Assembly (NCBI RefSeq): GCF_042701255.1
Contig: NZ_CP170554.1
Location: 3,782,001 to 3,846,000, forward strand
Length of the DNA stretch: 64,000 nt
From: Tahibacter sp042701255
GTDB lineage: Bacteria; Pseudomonadota; Gammaproteobacteria; Xanthomonadales; Rhodanobacteraceae
Direction: 5' to 3'
Part shown: in pieces, positions 18,901 through 30,843 of the stretch
Layout: each line of letters opens with the position of its first letter
Position numbering within the stretch: the stretch's first letter is position 1
Notes under the pieces: generated by a model
What the model saw: only the letters and a program-made list of their open reading frames with translations
Told to the model about the DNA's origin: nothing
Database searches by the model: none
Program-made: the position numbers and the translations under genes

Positions 18901-20053
18901 GCTCACCGACCTGCCCGCCCGGCGGTCGACGGTCTTCGCCGACCGCAATCACCTCGTCACCGTGCTGGGCAACCTGATCGACAACGCCATCAAGTATTCG
19001 CCCTACGGCAGCGAGATCCGCATCGGACTGAGCGAAGACGAACGGCATGCGCGGATCGAGGTGGTGGACGCCGGACCGGGCTTCGCGCCGGCGCTGGCGT
19101 CCCAGCTGTTCGAGCGCTTCTACCGCGTCGAAGGTCCGCCGCGTAACGGCCGCGAAGGGCTGGGCATAGGACTGGCGCTGGCGCGCGAGCTCGTCGAGCT
19201 GCACGGCGGGCGCATCGGCGCCAGCAGCGCGCCCGGCATGGGCGCCACCTTCCGCGTGGAGCTGCCGCTGGGCAGCGCCCACGTGGCGCTGGACGAACTG
19301 GCACTGGACGAAACCCGGACGCCCGCAGCGGCGCTGCCGGCGGCGACCGTGGCCGACGGCAGCGGCCGCCTGCTGCTGGTCGAAGACCATCCGGACCTGG
19401 CGACCTACCTCGCCGAACGGCTCGGCGAACATATGCCGGTCACCTGCGTCGGGTCGGTCGAGGACGCCCTGCACGCGCTCGCACAGGACGACGGCATCCG
19501 GCTGGTGATCAGCGACGTGGTGCTGCCGGGCCAGAGCGGACTGGACCTGTGCCGCCGCCTGCGCAGCGGCGGCGACGTCGCGCCGCGGCCGGTCATCCTG
19601 ATTTCGGCCAAGGCCGCCGACAGCGACCGTTCCGCCGGCCTGGATGCCGGTGCCACCGCCTATCTGGCCAAGCCGTTCCGCTTCGAAGCCCTGCTGGACG
19701 CCGTGGCCGCCGCCTGGCCGGCCGGCGCCTTGCGGGTGTCGATCGCCAGCAGTGACGCCGGCGACGCGGACCCGCTCCTGCAGCTCGGACTGTCCTGCCT
19801 GAGCGATGCGGCCTTCTCCATCGCCCAGTGGGCCGATCGCGCTCACCTGTCCGAGCGTCAGCTGCGGCGCCGGGTCAACGAGCTCACCGGCCTGTCGCCG
19901 CAGATCTGGCTGCGGGAGCAGCGCCTGCATCGCGTGCGTCAGCTGATCCGCAGCGGCGAATGCCGCACCCTGGCCGAGGCGGGCTCCCGCTGCGGACTGG
20001 ACAATCCGGCCTACCTCTACCGCAGCTACCGCGCGCGTTTCGGCGATCACTGA
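15932..20053 (+). CDS. Giant hybrid sensor kinase/response regulator with AraC-type output
   Basis: About 1373 residues from GTG 15932 (start uncertain; the frame extends up to a TTG at 15869, neither has a strong ribosome-binding site). Order of parts: signal anchor (RVLLILACLFPAMAGA); a periplasmic beta-propeller of Reg_prop repeats (DTDGFVWFATHDGLARFDG, DRDDTMWLGSLGGGLVSVD) to about 700; a Y_Y_Y domain to about 795; one membrane helix (about 800-820); coiled coil; HisKA with H900 in DVSHELRTP; HATPase_c (NLIDNAIKYSP, DAGPGF, GLGIGLALA); receiver domain with D1195 in VISDVVLPG; and a C-terminal AraC helix-turn-helix (about 1294-1373). This single-chain sensor-to-DNA layout is the HTCS type best known from Bacteroides polysaccharide loci. 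Ligand and targets are unknown. Confidence 0.93.
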   Translation: MDNDAGQSSRRLCCRVLLILACLFPAMAGAVEEAEIHWSQRHYGSLDGLPVSSASSAQIDTDGFVWFATHDGLARFDGQQFQVYESMRFPAMSGNRVLSLHLDTQQRMYALTGNGDWLSVRSDRIASALPAGEQRREVRFVDRESLCLTTATALRCPDGTGNFPVRTRFPAGTDPARALPAGSGPVWLTTRAGSVLLQQQERWLTRWQNPDGNAAQRLRAAVVAPDGALWSDTSNRLLRVETGGAVHLWQEPDSPLDIVQLRNDSDGRVWIGAVNGVFAASAAGIERIFAENVATTESPNGYRSWRAPDQALWIANGGRLWRHAAGQPVAADRAPVLSSAGLIQELTFGADGSVWVATLHDGVQRLSRKRVDLLDEAAGLASGNLYGVTRDRDDTMWLGSLGGGLVSVDRHGRIAHFGRESGLPGDNPWLVQAAPDGTLYVGTYSAGLWQRPAGSRVFSPLATPEELRGEQVLAIQFDAAQRLWVGSTAGAWRRDGRGWTRQWPTTARRQKVNALAIRGDDVWFGGLGGVWRSEGSNTYPVAEAILAQTSVRDLFLAGDGALWISTDGRGLVRVAADDPAGTRAVQLGRAQGLPSNSPHTVREDARGHLWINSNQGIFRLARNNLQAFLAGELPRLSPLVLGLSDGLTELEGNGGVQPAAAFDAQGRLWFPSQRGIVRFDPLAMPLRENAPHAVIDALETDGQALALEPGGALPVGARSLLIRYSAADLHAGADLRFRYRLLPQEQSWTDALNGRAATFAGLHPGSYRFELLAGNSDGIWAERPTSFAFQVPPRWHETGLFRAVFIAGLSALLLLGVRLRLRRLRLRAAELDRQVGERTEELRAEKDRVESTLTDLSRAHAELAQTHAQIGERNQQLAEQARRLEAMDRFRSRVLADVSHELRTPVMLVSLPLRELQSQPAALGDTGSRRLQLALTQLDRLSHLIEQLVGLVQAESGQLRLRLQRMDLGAFLIEVVDSYQTAARRVGISLLTDLPARRSTVFADRNHLVTVLGNLIDNAIKYSPYGSEIRIGLSEDERHARIEVVDAGPGFAPALASQLFERFYRVEGPPRNGREGLGIGLALARELVELHGGRIGASSAPGMGATFRVELPLGSAHVALDELALDETRTPAAALPAATVADGSGRLLLVEDHPDLATYLAERLGEHMPVTCVGSVEDALHALAQDDGIRLVISDVVLPGQSGLDLCRRLRSGGDVAPRPVILISAKAADSDRSAGLDAGATAYLAKPFRFEALLDAVAAAWPAGALRVSIASSDAGDADPLLQLGLSCLSDAAFSIAQWADRAHLSERQLRRRVNELTGLSPQIWLREQRLHRVRQLIRSGECRTLAEAGSRCGLDNPAYLYRSYRARFGDH

Positions 20054-20070
20054 CCGGCCGCGAGCCTGCA

Positions 20071-20100
20071 TCCTCGCAGGGCCGTAGAGCCCTGCGAGGA
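20071..20100. terminator. Perfect 12-bp hairpin between convergent genes
   Basis: TCCTCGCAGGGC and its exact complement GCCCTGCGAGGA flank a six-base loop (CGTAGA). It lies 17 bp after the hybrid-kinase stop codon and before the converging greA end. There is no T-run, so it is probably a stem that protects 3' ends or aids termination rather than a textbook intrinsic terminator. Confidence 0.5.
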
Positions 20101-20242
20101 ACCCGGCGAAGTTCGCGCAACATCGGAAAGGATTTGCAGCACGACGCCGCGCTCGCATTCGGCGGTGGCGTCGGGCGCCGGCGTTGTCGGAGCTGCTGCC
20201 GGCGTCGATACATCGCGGCATCGTTGCGATGCCGCGGGTGAC

Positions 20243-20715
20243 TCAGTCGTAGCGAACCGCCGTGATCTCGTAGCGCTTGACGCCGTTGGGCGCCTGGAAC
20301 TCGAACGAATCGCCCTGGCTCTTGCCGATCAGCGCGCGCGCGATCGGCGAGCTCACGGCGATCAGGCGCTGTTTGATGTCGGCTTCGATGTCGCCGACGA
20401 TCTGATAGGTAACCTGATCGCCCGAATCCTCGTCCTCGAGCTCGACCGTCGCGCCGAACACGATGCGCGGACCGGCCTGCAGCTTCGCCACATCGATGAC
20501 TTCCGCGTAGCTCAGGGTCGCTTCCATTTCCTGGATGCGGCCCTCGACGAAACCCTGCTGTTCGCGCGCCGCGTGGTACTCGGCGTTTTCCTTGAGATCG
20601 CCGTGCGCACGCGCTTCGGCGATCGCCTCGATGATGCGCGGACGGTCGACGGTCTTGAGTTTTTCGAGCTCTTCACGCAAACGCTCGGCGCCTTTGAGGG
20701 TCAAGGGCGGTCGCT

Positions 20716-20719
<4 letters not shown>
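20243..20719 (-). CDS. greA: Transcription elongation factor GreA
   Basis: 158 residues, the standard length. N-terminal antiparallel coiled coil with the acidic tip (ENAEYHAAREQQ) that enters the RNA polymerase secondary channel and stimulates cleavage of backtracked RNA; C-terminal FKBP-like domain with SPIARALIGKSQGD. Its ATG overlaps the carB stop (ATGA at 20716-20719), so it is translationally coupled to carB at the end of the car operon. Confidence 0.97.
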
Positions 20720-23926
<3,207 letters not shown>

Positions 23927-23943
<17 letters not shown>

Positions 23944-24265
23944 TGTCGCCTCCGGGTGTCGTGTCGGCTCCGGCGACGACTTCGGCGTCGCGCACGGAGC
24001 TGGAAGGAATGTCGAACTCGACGCCGCCGTCGTGCGGCGCGAGCTGCAGGCGCAGGGCCGCGCGCGTATAGCGCACGAGCTTGCCGGCGCGGCGCGAGCC
24101 GAGGGTCGTGCGCACGACGACGTCTTCGCCGAGATGGGCGCCGAGCTGCTCGTAGCCGACGACGGCCATCGCAGGCTCGTGCGCCTGCGCCGACAGGTCG
24201 GCGAACGGCGCGGCCGCGGCAAGGATCGCCGTCGCAAGGCGGCGCAAGGCAATGCGTGAACGCAT
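23927..24265 (-). CDS. Small exported protein encoded between carA and carB
   Basis: 112 residues with an N-terminal signal peptide (MRSRIALRRLATAILAAAAPFADLSAQA). The mature part, about 85 residues, reads like a small beta-barrel or Sm-like fold: VVGYEQLGAHLGEDVVVRTTLGSRRAGKLVRYTRAALRLQL, then an acidic-hydroxyl tail. No family is recognised by eye. It starts 8 bp after carA and its end overlaps the carB start by 17 bp, so it is locked into the operon translationally although its product should leave the cytoplasm, where carbamoyl phosphate synthase works. I recall a small gene at this place in related genomes, but could not verify similarity. Confidence 0.72.
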
Positions 24266-24273
24266 GCGGCGGC

Positions 24274-25413
<1,140 letters not shown>

Positions 25414-25825
25414 GCGGTCGCCTTATGCGTAATGGCCCGGCACCGTCAAACTCAGGTGCGCGAAAACCCGCGGGCTGGCGCAACCAGTCCGTGGATTGGG
25501 CGTAAAAGGGAATCGAGGCGAGGCGCGATTTTAGGCCGCGTCGGCCTCAGTGTCCACCCGTTGTGCGATGCAACGACGATGGTCGATAGCGGCGCACCAC
25601 GGCCGCGCCTGCCTGGTGCCCACGCTCCGCGAACGACAATCCCGGCAAATGACGATCGGACACTTCCGCAATCGTTCGCGCCGATATGTCGCGGCCATTC
25701 GTCGCCGTACCGCCGCCAGGCCTCGTCGCGGCACCTGGCCTCGGAGTGAATCTCCGACTTACTTGCCGGACAGGACAGTAGAATCGGCCGCGACGGCAGC
25801 CGGCCGGCAACAGCGGAGCACGCGG
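25414..25825. other. Intergenic region between divergent carA and a small membrane protein gene
   Basis: 412 bp without a convincing gene. It must hold the carA promoter on the minus strand. A TTGACG is seen on that strand at about 25449 reading toward carA, but any matching -10 falls almost on the start codon, so I do not call it. A short inverted repeat AGGCCG/CGGCCT sits near 25530-25550. No riboswitch recognised. Confidence 0.4.
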
Positions 25826-26149
25826 ATGACGCAACAGGACAGCGCAGTCGCCCGCAGCGCCGCACGCGGGTCCCTGGGCAAGGGCACGGGGTTCGGCCTG
25901 CTCGCCCTGCTCGGCGGCCATCTGGTCATGTGGGGCGTGCTGCCGAGCCTGCATCCGTTCGCTTCGTTCGTGACCTTCCTCGTCGCGCCGTGGATCGCCC
26001 TGGCCGCGATCGCCGCGCATTTCCTGCGCCGCGGCGAGCCGCGCACGGTCTGGGGCCTGGTCATCGCCGCCGGCATTCTCGTTGGCATCGTCGTGCTGCT
26101 GATCGGCATCATTGCGCTGATGTTCGCGCAAGGACCCGGGCACTTCTGA
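25826..26149 (+). CDS. Small integral membrane protein of unknown function
   Basis: 107 residues. ATG 25826 has GCGGAGCA as ribosome-binding site; an in-frame start far upstream gives only Arg-rich nonsense. A short polar N-terminus is followed by three predicted transmembrane helices: GFGLLALLGGHLVMWGVLPSL, SFVTFLVAPWIALAAIAAHFL, and VWGLVIAAGILVGIVVLLIGIIALMF. No motif identifies a family. It converges on dapB and is followed by a long perfect hairpin. Confidence 0.65.
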   Translation: MTQQDSAVARSAARGSLGKGTGFGLLALLGGHLVMWGVLPSLHPFASFVTFLVAPWIALAAIAAHFLRRGEPRTVWGLVIAAGILVGIVVLLIGIIALMFAQGPGHF

Positions 26150-26171
26150 CCGTCGAGAGCTTCGCGCCGTG

Positions 26172-26220
26172 CCGGCATCGATTGCGCGGCGTGGCGTGTT
26201 CGCCGCGCAATCGATGCCGG
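26172..26220. repeat. Perfect 20-bp inverted repeat (long hairpin)
   Basis: Bases 26172-26191 are the exact reverse complement of 26201-26220, with a nine-base loop (TGGCGTGTT). The arm includes CATCGATTGCGCGG. It begins 22 bp after the small membrane protein stop and lies between that gene and the converging dapB. No T-run follows on either strand, so it resembles a REP-type hairpin or a rho-independent stem without U-tract. Confidence 0.75.
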
Positions 26221-26373
26221 TCGCCGCGGATTCCTGCATTCGACACCGACCAGCATGCGGGCATCGGTTGCCGCAGACCGCGGCAGCGCAGATTGCCCTG
26301 CCCTTGCGGCGGACTCGCGCCGAGCCGTGGCATCGGATCGATACCGGCAACGGCGCATGCACCACCTGCGAAC

Positions 26374-27186
26374 TCAATCGCCGAGCACGTCGTCCATCAC
26401 GTAATGGCCCGGCGCCGCGACGGCCAGGCGCTGCGCGGCGAGCAGCGCGCCACGCGCGAACAGGTCGCGGTTCGCGGCGCGGTGCGCGAATTCGATGCGC
26501 TCGTCGTCGCTGGCGAAGATGACCGTGTGTTCGCCGACCACGTCGCCGCCACGCAAGGCATGGAAGCCGATCTGACCGACCGGGCGCTCGCCGATCTGGC
26601 CGCAGCGGCCGTGAGCGGCGACCGTATCGAGCGCGATGCCGCGGCCTTGCGCGACGGCTTCGCCGAGGCTCAGCGCCGTGCCCGACGGCGCATCGAGCTT
26701 GCGCCGGTGATGCATCTCGACGATCTCGCAGTCCCAGTCCGGCAGTACGCGCGCGGCCATGCGCGCGAAGCGCTGCATCAGCGCGACGCCGAGACTGAAG
26801 TTCGACGCCCACAGCACCGGTATCGTCTGCGCCGCGCGACGCAACTCGGCGAGCTGCGCCGTCGCCAGGCCGGTCGTGCCGCTGACGAAGGCGACGCGGC
26901 GTTCCAGCGCGAGCGCCAGGGCGCCTTCGAAGGCCTGCGGACCGCTGAAGTCGATCAGCACGTCGACCGGCGTGTCCGGATCCAGCGCCGCACGGAATTC
27001 GAGATCGCCGGCCTGGGCGCCGATGAGCTGGCGCAGCGGCGCATCGACGAGCGCGGAACCTGGCCGCACGAGCGCCGCGGAAATCGCGAGATCGGTGCGC
27101 GGGGCCGCCGCGCGCAGCAGTGCCTGGCCCATGCGGCCGGCCGCGCCGTGCAGCGCGATGTGGATGAAGCGTTCGGTCTCGCGCAT
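26374..27186 (-). CDS. dapB: 4-hydroxy-tetrahydrodipicolinate reductase
   Basis: 270 residues. Reduces dihydrodipicolinate with NAD(P)H in lysine and peptidoglycan precursor synthesis. N-terminal Rossmann motif GAAGRMGQ, the SGTTG loop, and the signature EMHHRRKLDAPSGTA with the catalytic His-His and Lys. Start ATG 27186 follows GCCAGGACG. dapB next to carAB is the usual order in this lineage. Confidence 0.97.
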   Translation of the reverse strand: MRETERFIHIALHGAAGRMGQALLRAAAPRTDLAISAALVRPGSALVDAPLRQLIGAQAGDLEFRAALDPDTPVDVLIDFSGPQAFEGALALALERRVAFVSGTTGLATAQLAELRRAAQTIPVLWASNFSLGVALMQRFARMAARVLPDWDCEIVEMHHRRKLDAPSGTALSLGEAVAQGRGIALDTVAAHGRCGQIGERPVGQIGFHALRGGDVVGEHTVIFASDDERIEFAHRAANRDLFARGALLAAQRLAVAAPGHYVMDDVLGD

Positions 27187-27405
27187 CGCGGACGTCCTGG
27201 CGGAATCAGCCGCGATTGTCGACGGCGGCCGCGGGCGCGGCAACGGCATTAGTCGGTGTCCCGTCGTTCTGTCGGCCTGCGCCGGCAACGCCATCAGTCG
27301 CGTCAGCCGGCAGCAACGCCGCCGGCGAACCCGCATCCGGCATCACCGCAGCAGTGTCAGGGACGGAGCCGCCATCGACGGCCCCGCCCCTGCGCTCTCG
27401 TTGTC

Positions 27406-29394
27406 TTACCAGTGCACGCCGCGCATCAATGCGGCGACGGCGATCTGCTCGTTGGTCGGCTGCTCGAGCTCGGCGCGGCCGGCCATGCCCTTGGCCGCGG
27501 CCGAGTCCGGGAACAGGCGGAAGGCCGAGTTCATGATGATCTCGTAGGCGCGCGGCGCCAGCGAGTACAGGATCGAGGCGAAGATGCCCAGACGCGTGGC
27601 GATGCGCACCGGACGCTCGACGATCGCTTCGACGACGAGATCGGCGGCCTCGTCCGGCGACAGGGTCGGCACGTGGTCGTACATCTTGGTCGGCGCGATC
27701 ATCGGCGTCTTCACGAGCGGCATGTTGATCGTCGTGAAATGGATGCCGAGGTCGGAGTATTCGGCCTGGGCGCAGCGCGAGAACGCATCGAGCGCGGCCT
27801 TCGACGCGACGTAGGCCGAGAAGCGCGGCGCATTCGTCAGCACGCCGATCGAGGAGATGTTGATGATGTGGCCGCGGCGCTTTTCCGACATGGTCGGCAG
27901 GAAACCCATGATCAGCCGCAGCGCGCCGAAGTAGTTCAGCTGCATCGTGCGTTCGAAATCGTGGAAGCGGTCGAAGCTCAAGGCGATCGAACGGCGGATC
28001 GAACGGCCGGCATTGTTGACGAGCACGTCGACGCCACCGTGGTCGGCCACGACCTGCTTGACGAAGGCGTCGCAGCTGGCCATGTCGGAAAGATCGACGA
28101 CGTAGGTGAAGCAGGTGCCGCCGGCGGCTTCGATTTCCTTCTTGGCCACGGCCAGCTCTTCCTCGCCGCGCGCGCAGATGACGATCTTCGCGCCGGCCGC
28201 GGCGATCTTCAGCGCGACGGCCTTGCCGATGCCCGAGGAACCGCCGGTCACGACGACGACGCGGTTCTTGACCTTGCCGCTCAGCGAATGGTCGACGAAC
28301 AGATCCGGGTCGAGGTGGCGTTCCCAGTAGTCCCAGATGCGCCAGGCGTAGTCCTCGAGCTTGGGCAGCTTGATCTTCGAGCCCTTCAACGCACGCTCGG
28401 TCTCGCGGCAGTCGAAGCGCGTCGGGTAGTTGATGAACTTCATGACTTCGCGCGGGATGCCGAAGTCGCGCAGGATCACGCCGGTGAAGCGCTTGATCGG
28501 CGGCAGGCTGCCGAGTGCGGCGCGTATGCCCTGCGGAATGAACGCGAACATGCGCGCGTCCAGACGCATGGTCATCTGCGGCGCGTGGCCCGCGCGCGCG
28601 AACACGTTGAGCACCTCGCCAATGCGTCGCGGCGCCGGGTCGGTCAGATGGAAGGTGTGGCCGTCGAGACCGGCCTTGTGCGCGATGTGGTCCATGGCCG
28701 CAGCGACCCAGTCCACCGGCACGAGGTTCAGGCGCCCGCCTTCCAGGCCGACCGTCGGCATCCACGGCGGCAGGGTCTGGCGCAGTTTCTTGATCAGGCG
28801 GAAGAAGTAGTACGGACCGTCGATCTTGTCCATCTCGCCGTTGACCGAGTTGCCGATCACGATGCCGGGTCGATAGACGCGCCAGGGACGCGCGTATTCC
28901 TTGCGCACGAGACCTTCGGAATCGTGCTTGGTGCGGAAATACGGATTGTCGAGCTCTTCGGCCTCGTCGAACATGTCTTCGCGGAACACGCCCGGATACA
29001 GGCCGGCCGCGGCGATCGAACTCGTGTGGTGGAAGCAGCCGGCCTTGACCGCTTCACCGAGCTCCATCGCGTGGCGCGTGCCGTCCATGTTCGCGACGTG
29101 CTGGCTTTCGGCGTCGGCAGCCAGGTCGTACAAGGCCGCAAGATGGAAAAAATGCTGCACCTTGCCGGTCAACGTCTTCAGCATCGCCGGCGTGACGCCG
29201 AGGCGCGGCTTGGACAGATCGCCGGTGACCGCGACCAGACGCTTCTCGTCGGCGCCGAGACTCTCGCGCAGCTGCTCGAACTTGTCCGCGGAACCCTTGC
29301 GCACGAGGCAGTAGATCGTGCCCTTGCGCTTGAGCAGATTGGCGACGAGATGACGACCGATGAAGCCGGTGGCACCGGTGACGAAATAGGTCAT
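27406..29394 (-). CDS. Two-domain fatty acyl-CoA/acyl reductase-like SDR protein
   Basis: 662 residues from ATG 29394, which has AAGGGGA seven bases upstream. Two short-chain dehydrogenase domains in one chain. The N-terminal half is an extended SDR (TYFVTGATGFIGRHLVANLL, catalytic-type YFRTK) of the male-sterility/thioester-reductase kind with the matching C-terminal region. The second half (from about residue 375) is a classical SDR: VVVTGGSSGIGKA, NNAG, and YVASK. This length and order match the Marinobacter-type fatty acyl reductase that takes acyl-CoA to fatty alcohol for wax ester formation. Substrate is inferred from architecture and from the adjacent acyl-CoA-binding protein and TetR genes, which are divergent. 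Confidence 0.8.
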   Translation of the reverse strand: MTYFVTGATGFIGRHLVANLLKRKGTIYCLVRKGSADKFEQLRESLGADEKRLVAVTGDLSKPRLGVTPAMLKTLTGKVQHFFHLAALYDLAADAESQHVANMDGTRHAMELGEAVKAGCFHHTSSIAAAGLYPGVFREDMFDEAEELDNPYFRTKHDSEGLVRKEYARPWRVYRPGIVIGNSVNGEMDKIDGPYYFFRLIKKLRQTLPPWMPTVGLEGGRLNLVPVDWVAAAMDHIAHKAGLDGHTFHLTDPAPRRIGEVLNVFARAGHAPQMTMRLDARMFAFIPQGIRAALGSLPPIKRFTGVILRDFGIPREVMKFINYPTRFDCRETERALKGSKIKLPKLEDYAWRIWDYWERHLDPDLFVDHSLSGKVKNRVVVVTGGSSGIGKAVALKIAAAGAKIVICARGEEELAVAKKEIEAAGGTCFTYVVDLSDMASCDAFVKQVVADHGGVDVLVNNAGRSIRRSIALSFDRFHDFERTMQLNYFGALRLIMGFLPTMSEKRRGHIINISSIGVLTNAPRFSAYVASKAALDAFSRCAQAEYSDLGIHFTTINMPLVKTPMIAPTKMYDHVPTLSPDEAADLVVEAIVERPVRIATRLGIFASILYSLAPRAYEIIMNSAFRLFPDSAAAKGMAGRAELEQPTNEQIAVAALMRGVHW

Positions 29395-29619
29395 TCGTTT
29401 CCCCTTGCGATTTCGCACCGGCATCGCGGCGCGCCTGAGACGGGCCAGTCGCCCGCAGCGATGAGCGACCGGCCATGTGCCGTCGGCATCCGCACAGTGC
29501 GCGGCGCAGCGACACATTCCTCTCCCTCACGTCTCTCCTTCCGGCGCATAAGATAGTCCCGCCGCCGATCGCTTTCCAAGCGGGTTGCGAGCATGCGTTG
29601 CAACCGTCCTTCGGTCGCG

Positions 29620-29648
29620 TTGACCGTCCTGGGGACGCGTGATACAAG
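29620..29648 (+). promoter_or_regulatory. Sigma70-type promoter for the acyl-CoA-binding protein gene
   Basis: TTGACC at 29620-29625 and TACAAG at 29643-29648 are separated by exactly 17 bp. Predicted transcription would begin near 29655, about 46 bp before the ATG at 29701. Confidence 0.6.
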
Positions 29649-29700
29649 CTCGCATTCACCGCACGCGCAGATGCGGAACCGATCACCCCGAGAGCGAGCC

Positions 29701-29958
29701 ATGTCCGATCTGACCAGCAAATTCGAGGAAGCGGCGAAGAAGGCGATGAACCTGCCGGAGCGCCCCGACAACGACACGCTGCTGAAGCTGTATGCCCTCT
29801 ACAAGCAGGGCTCCTCCGGCGACGTGTCCGGCCCCAAGCCGGGCTTCTTCGATTTCGTCGGCACGGCCAAGTACGAAGCCTGGGCCAAGCTCAAGGGCAC
29901 CAAGACCGAAGAAGCGATGCAGAAATACGTCGACCTCGTGAAGAAGCTGGGCGGCTGA
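29701..29958 (+). CDS. Acyl-CoA-binding protein
   Basis: 85 residues, exactly the length of the eukaryotic-like ACBP family. Four-helix signature is plain: LLKLYALYKQGSSGDVSG, PGFFDFVGTAKYEAWAKLKG, and the final helix AMQKYVDLVKKLG; the conserved Tyr and Lys residues that contact the CoA head group are present. It would buffer and deliver long-chain acyl-CoA in the cytoplasm. It lies between the divergent fatty acyl reductase gene and a TetR gene 40 bp downstream. Confidence 0.95.
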   Translation: MSDLTSKFEEAAKKAMNLPERPDNDTLLKLYALYKQGSSGDVSGPKPGFFDFVGTAKYEAWAKLKGTKTEEAMQKYVDLVKKLGG

Positions 29959-29998
29959 TGCGCAACCTGGCGTGGCGCGGACTGCGCGGAGATCGCTG

Positions 29999-30631
29999 AT
30001 GGCCCGACGTACGCGCGAGCGCATCCTCGAAATCGCCCTGGTGATGTTCAACTCCCAGGGCGAGCCGAACGTCACGACGAACCACATCGCCGACGAGCTG
30101 GAGATCAGCCCCGGCAATCTGTACTACCACTTCCGCAACAAGGACGACATCGTCGAGCAGTTGTTCGCTGCCTACGAAACGCGCATGGACGAGGCGCTGC
30201 AGGTGCCGCAGGAGCGCCTGCCCAATCTCGAAGACATCTGGATGCAGCTGCATCGCGTGTTCGAGTGCATGTGGGACTACCGCTTCCTCTACCGCGACCT
30301 CGTCGACATCCTGTCGCGCAACCGCAAGCTCAAGCTGCACTTCGGCCGCATGCTCAACCGCGCGGCGACGAGCGCCTCGGACGTGCTCAAGGGACTGGCC
30401 CAGGCCGAGATCCTGCGCGCGACCGCCGACGAGATCCGCGCGAGCGCCGAGAACGTGCTGCTGCTGACGACGTTCTGGCTCAACTTCAACGCCGTGCGCA
30501 ACTCGCGCGCCGACCCGAACCAGGAAGACCTGAACCAGGGCATCTATCAGGTCATGCTGCTGATCGCGCCGTTCCTGCGCGACGCGGAGCGGCTGCATCT
30601 GAATACCCTGGCGCAGGCGTATAGGCGGTAG
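29999..30631 (+). CDS. TetR family transcriptional regulator
   Basis: 210 residues from ATG 29999 (GGAGATCG as ribosome-binding site). N-terminal helix-turn-helix ILEIALVMFNSQGEPNVTTNHIADELEISPGNLYYHFRNKDDIVEQLF is typical TetR; the C-terminal part is all helical and probably binds a ligand. It is co-oriented with and 40 bp behind the acyl-CoA-binding protein gene, so an acyl-CoA or fatty acid signal controlling the lipid genes is a reasonable inference. No operator was recognised. Confidence 0.9.
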   Translation: MARRTRERILEIALVMFNSQGEPNVTTNHIADELEISPGNLYYHFRNKDDIVEQLFAAYETRMDEALQVPQERLPNLEDIWMQLHRVFECMWDYRFLYRDLVDILSRNRKLKLHFGRMLNRAATSASDVLKGLAQAEILRATADEIRASAENVLLLTTFWLNFNAVRNSRADPNQEDLNQGIYQVMLLIAPFLRDAERLHLNTLAQAYRR

Positions 30632-30635
30632 AGCC

Positions 30636-30822
30636 GGGAATGGGGAATGGGGAATGGGGAATCGTAGGAGCTACGGCGAAACCCCATCCCCACCCATACC
30701 CTCCCCTTGAAGGGGAGGGGTTTTCTTCCGCCACTTTCTAACTCCCAACCCCGCGAGCAAGCTTGCTCGAGCCGCAGCGTCAATCGGCTCCTACGATTCC
30801 CGATTCTCCATTCCCGATTCCC
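30636..30822. repeat. REPIN-like element: inverted GTAGGAGC termini flanked by 7-bp repeats
   Basis: A 15-bp terminal sequence GGGAATCGTAGGAGC (30657-30671) is exactly inverted at 30787-30801. The GTAG start resembles RAYT-associated REP sequences of gammaproteobacteria. Outside each end lie four copies of a 7-mer, GGGAATG/C at 30636-30663 on the left and GATTCCC-type at 30795-30822 on the right. The interior has a G/C-rich hairpin and a 16-bp palindrome CGAGCAAGCTTGCTCG (30754-30769). It occupies almost the whole gap between the TetR and DUF2239 genes. Confidence 0.7.
30699..30724 (+). terminator. Intrinsic terminator after the TetR gene
   Basis: CCCTCCCC and GGGGAGGG pair around a five-base loop (TTGAA), followed by GTTTTC. 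Placed 68 bp after the TetR stop inside the repeat element, it probably ends the ACBP-TetR transcript. Confidence 0.55.
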
Positions 30823-30843
30823 GCCCGCTGCGGACCGCGCCAG

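Noticed and set aside
25440..25460. TTGACG-based carA promoter on the minus strand
   Set aside because: Any -10 match would put the transcription start on or after the carA start codon.
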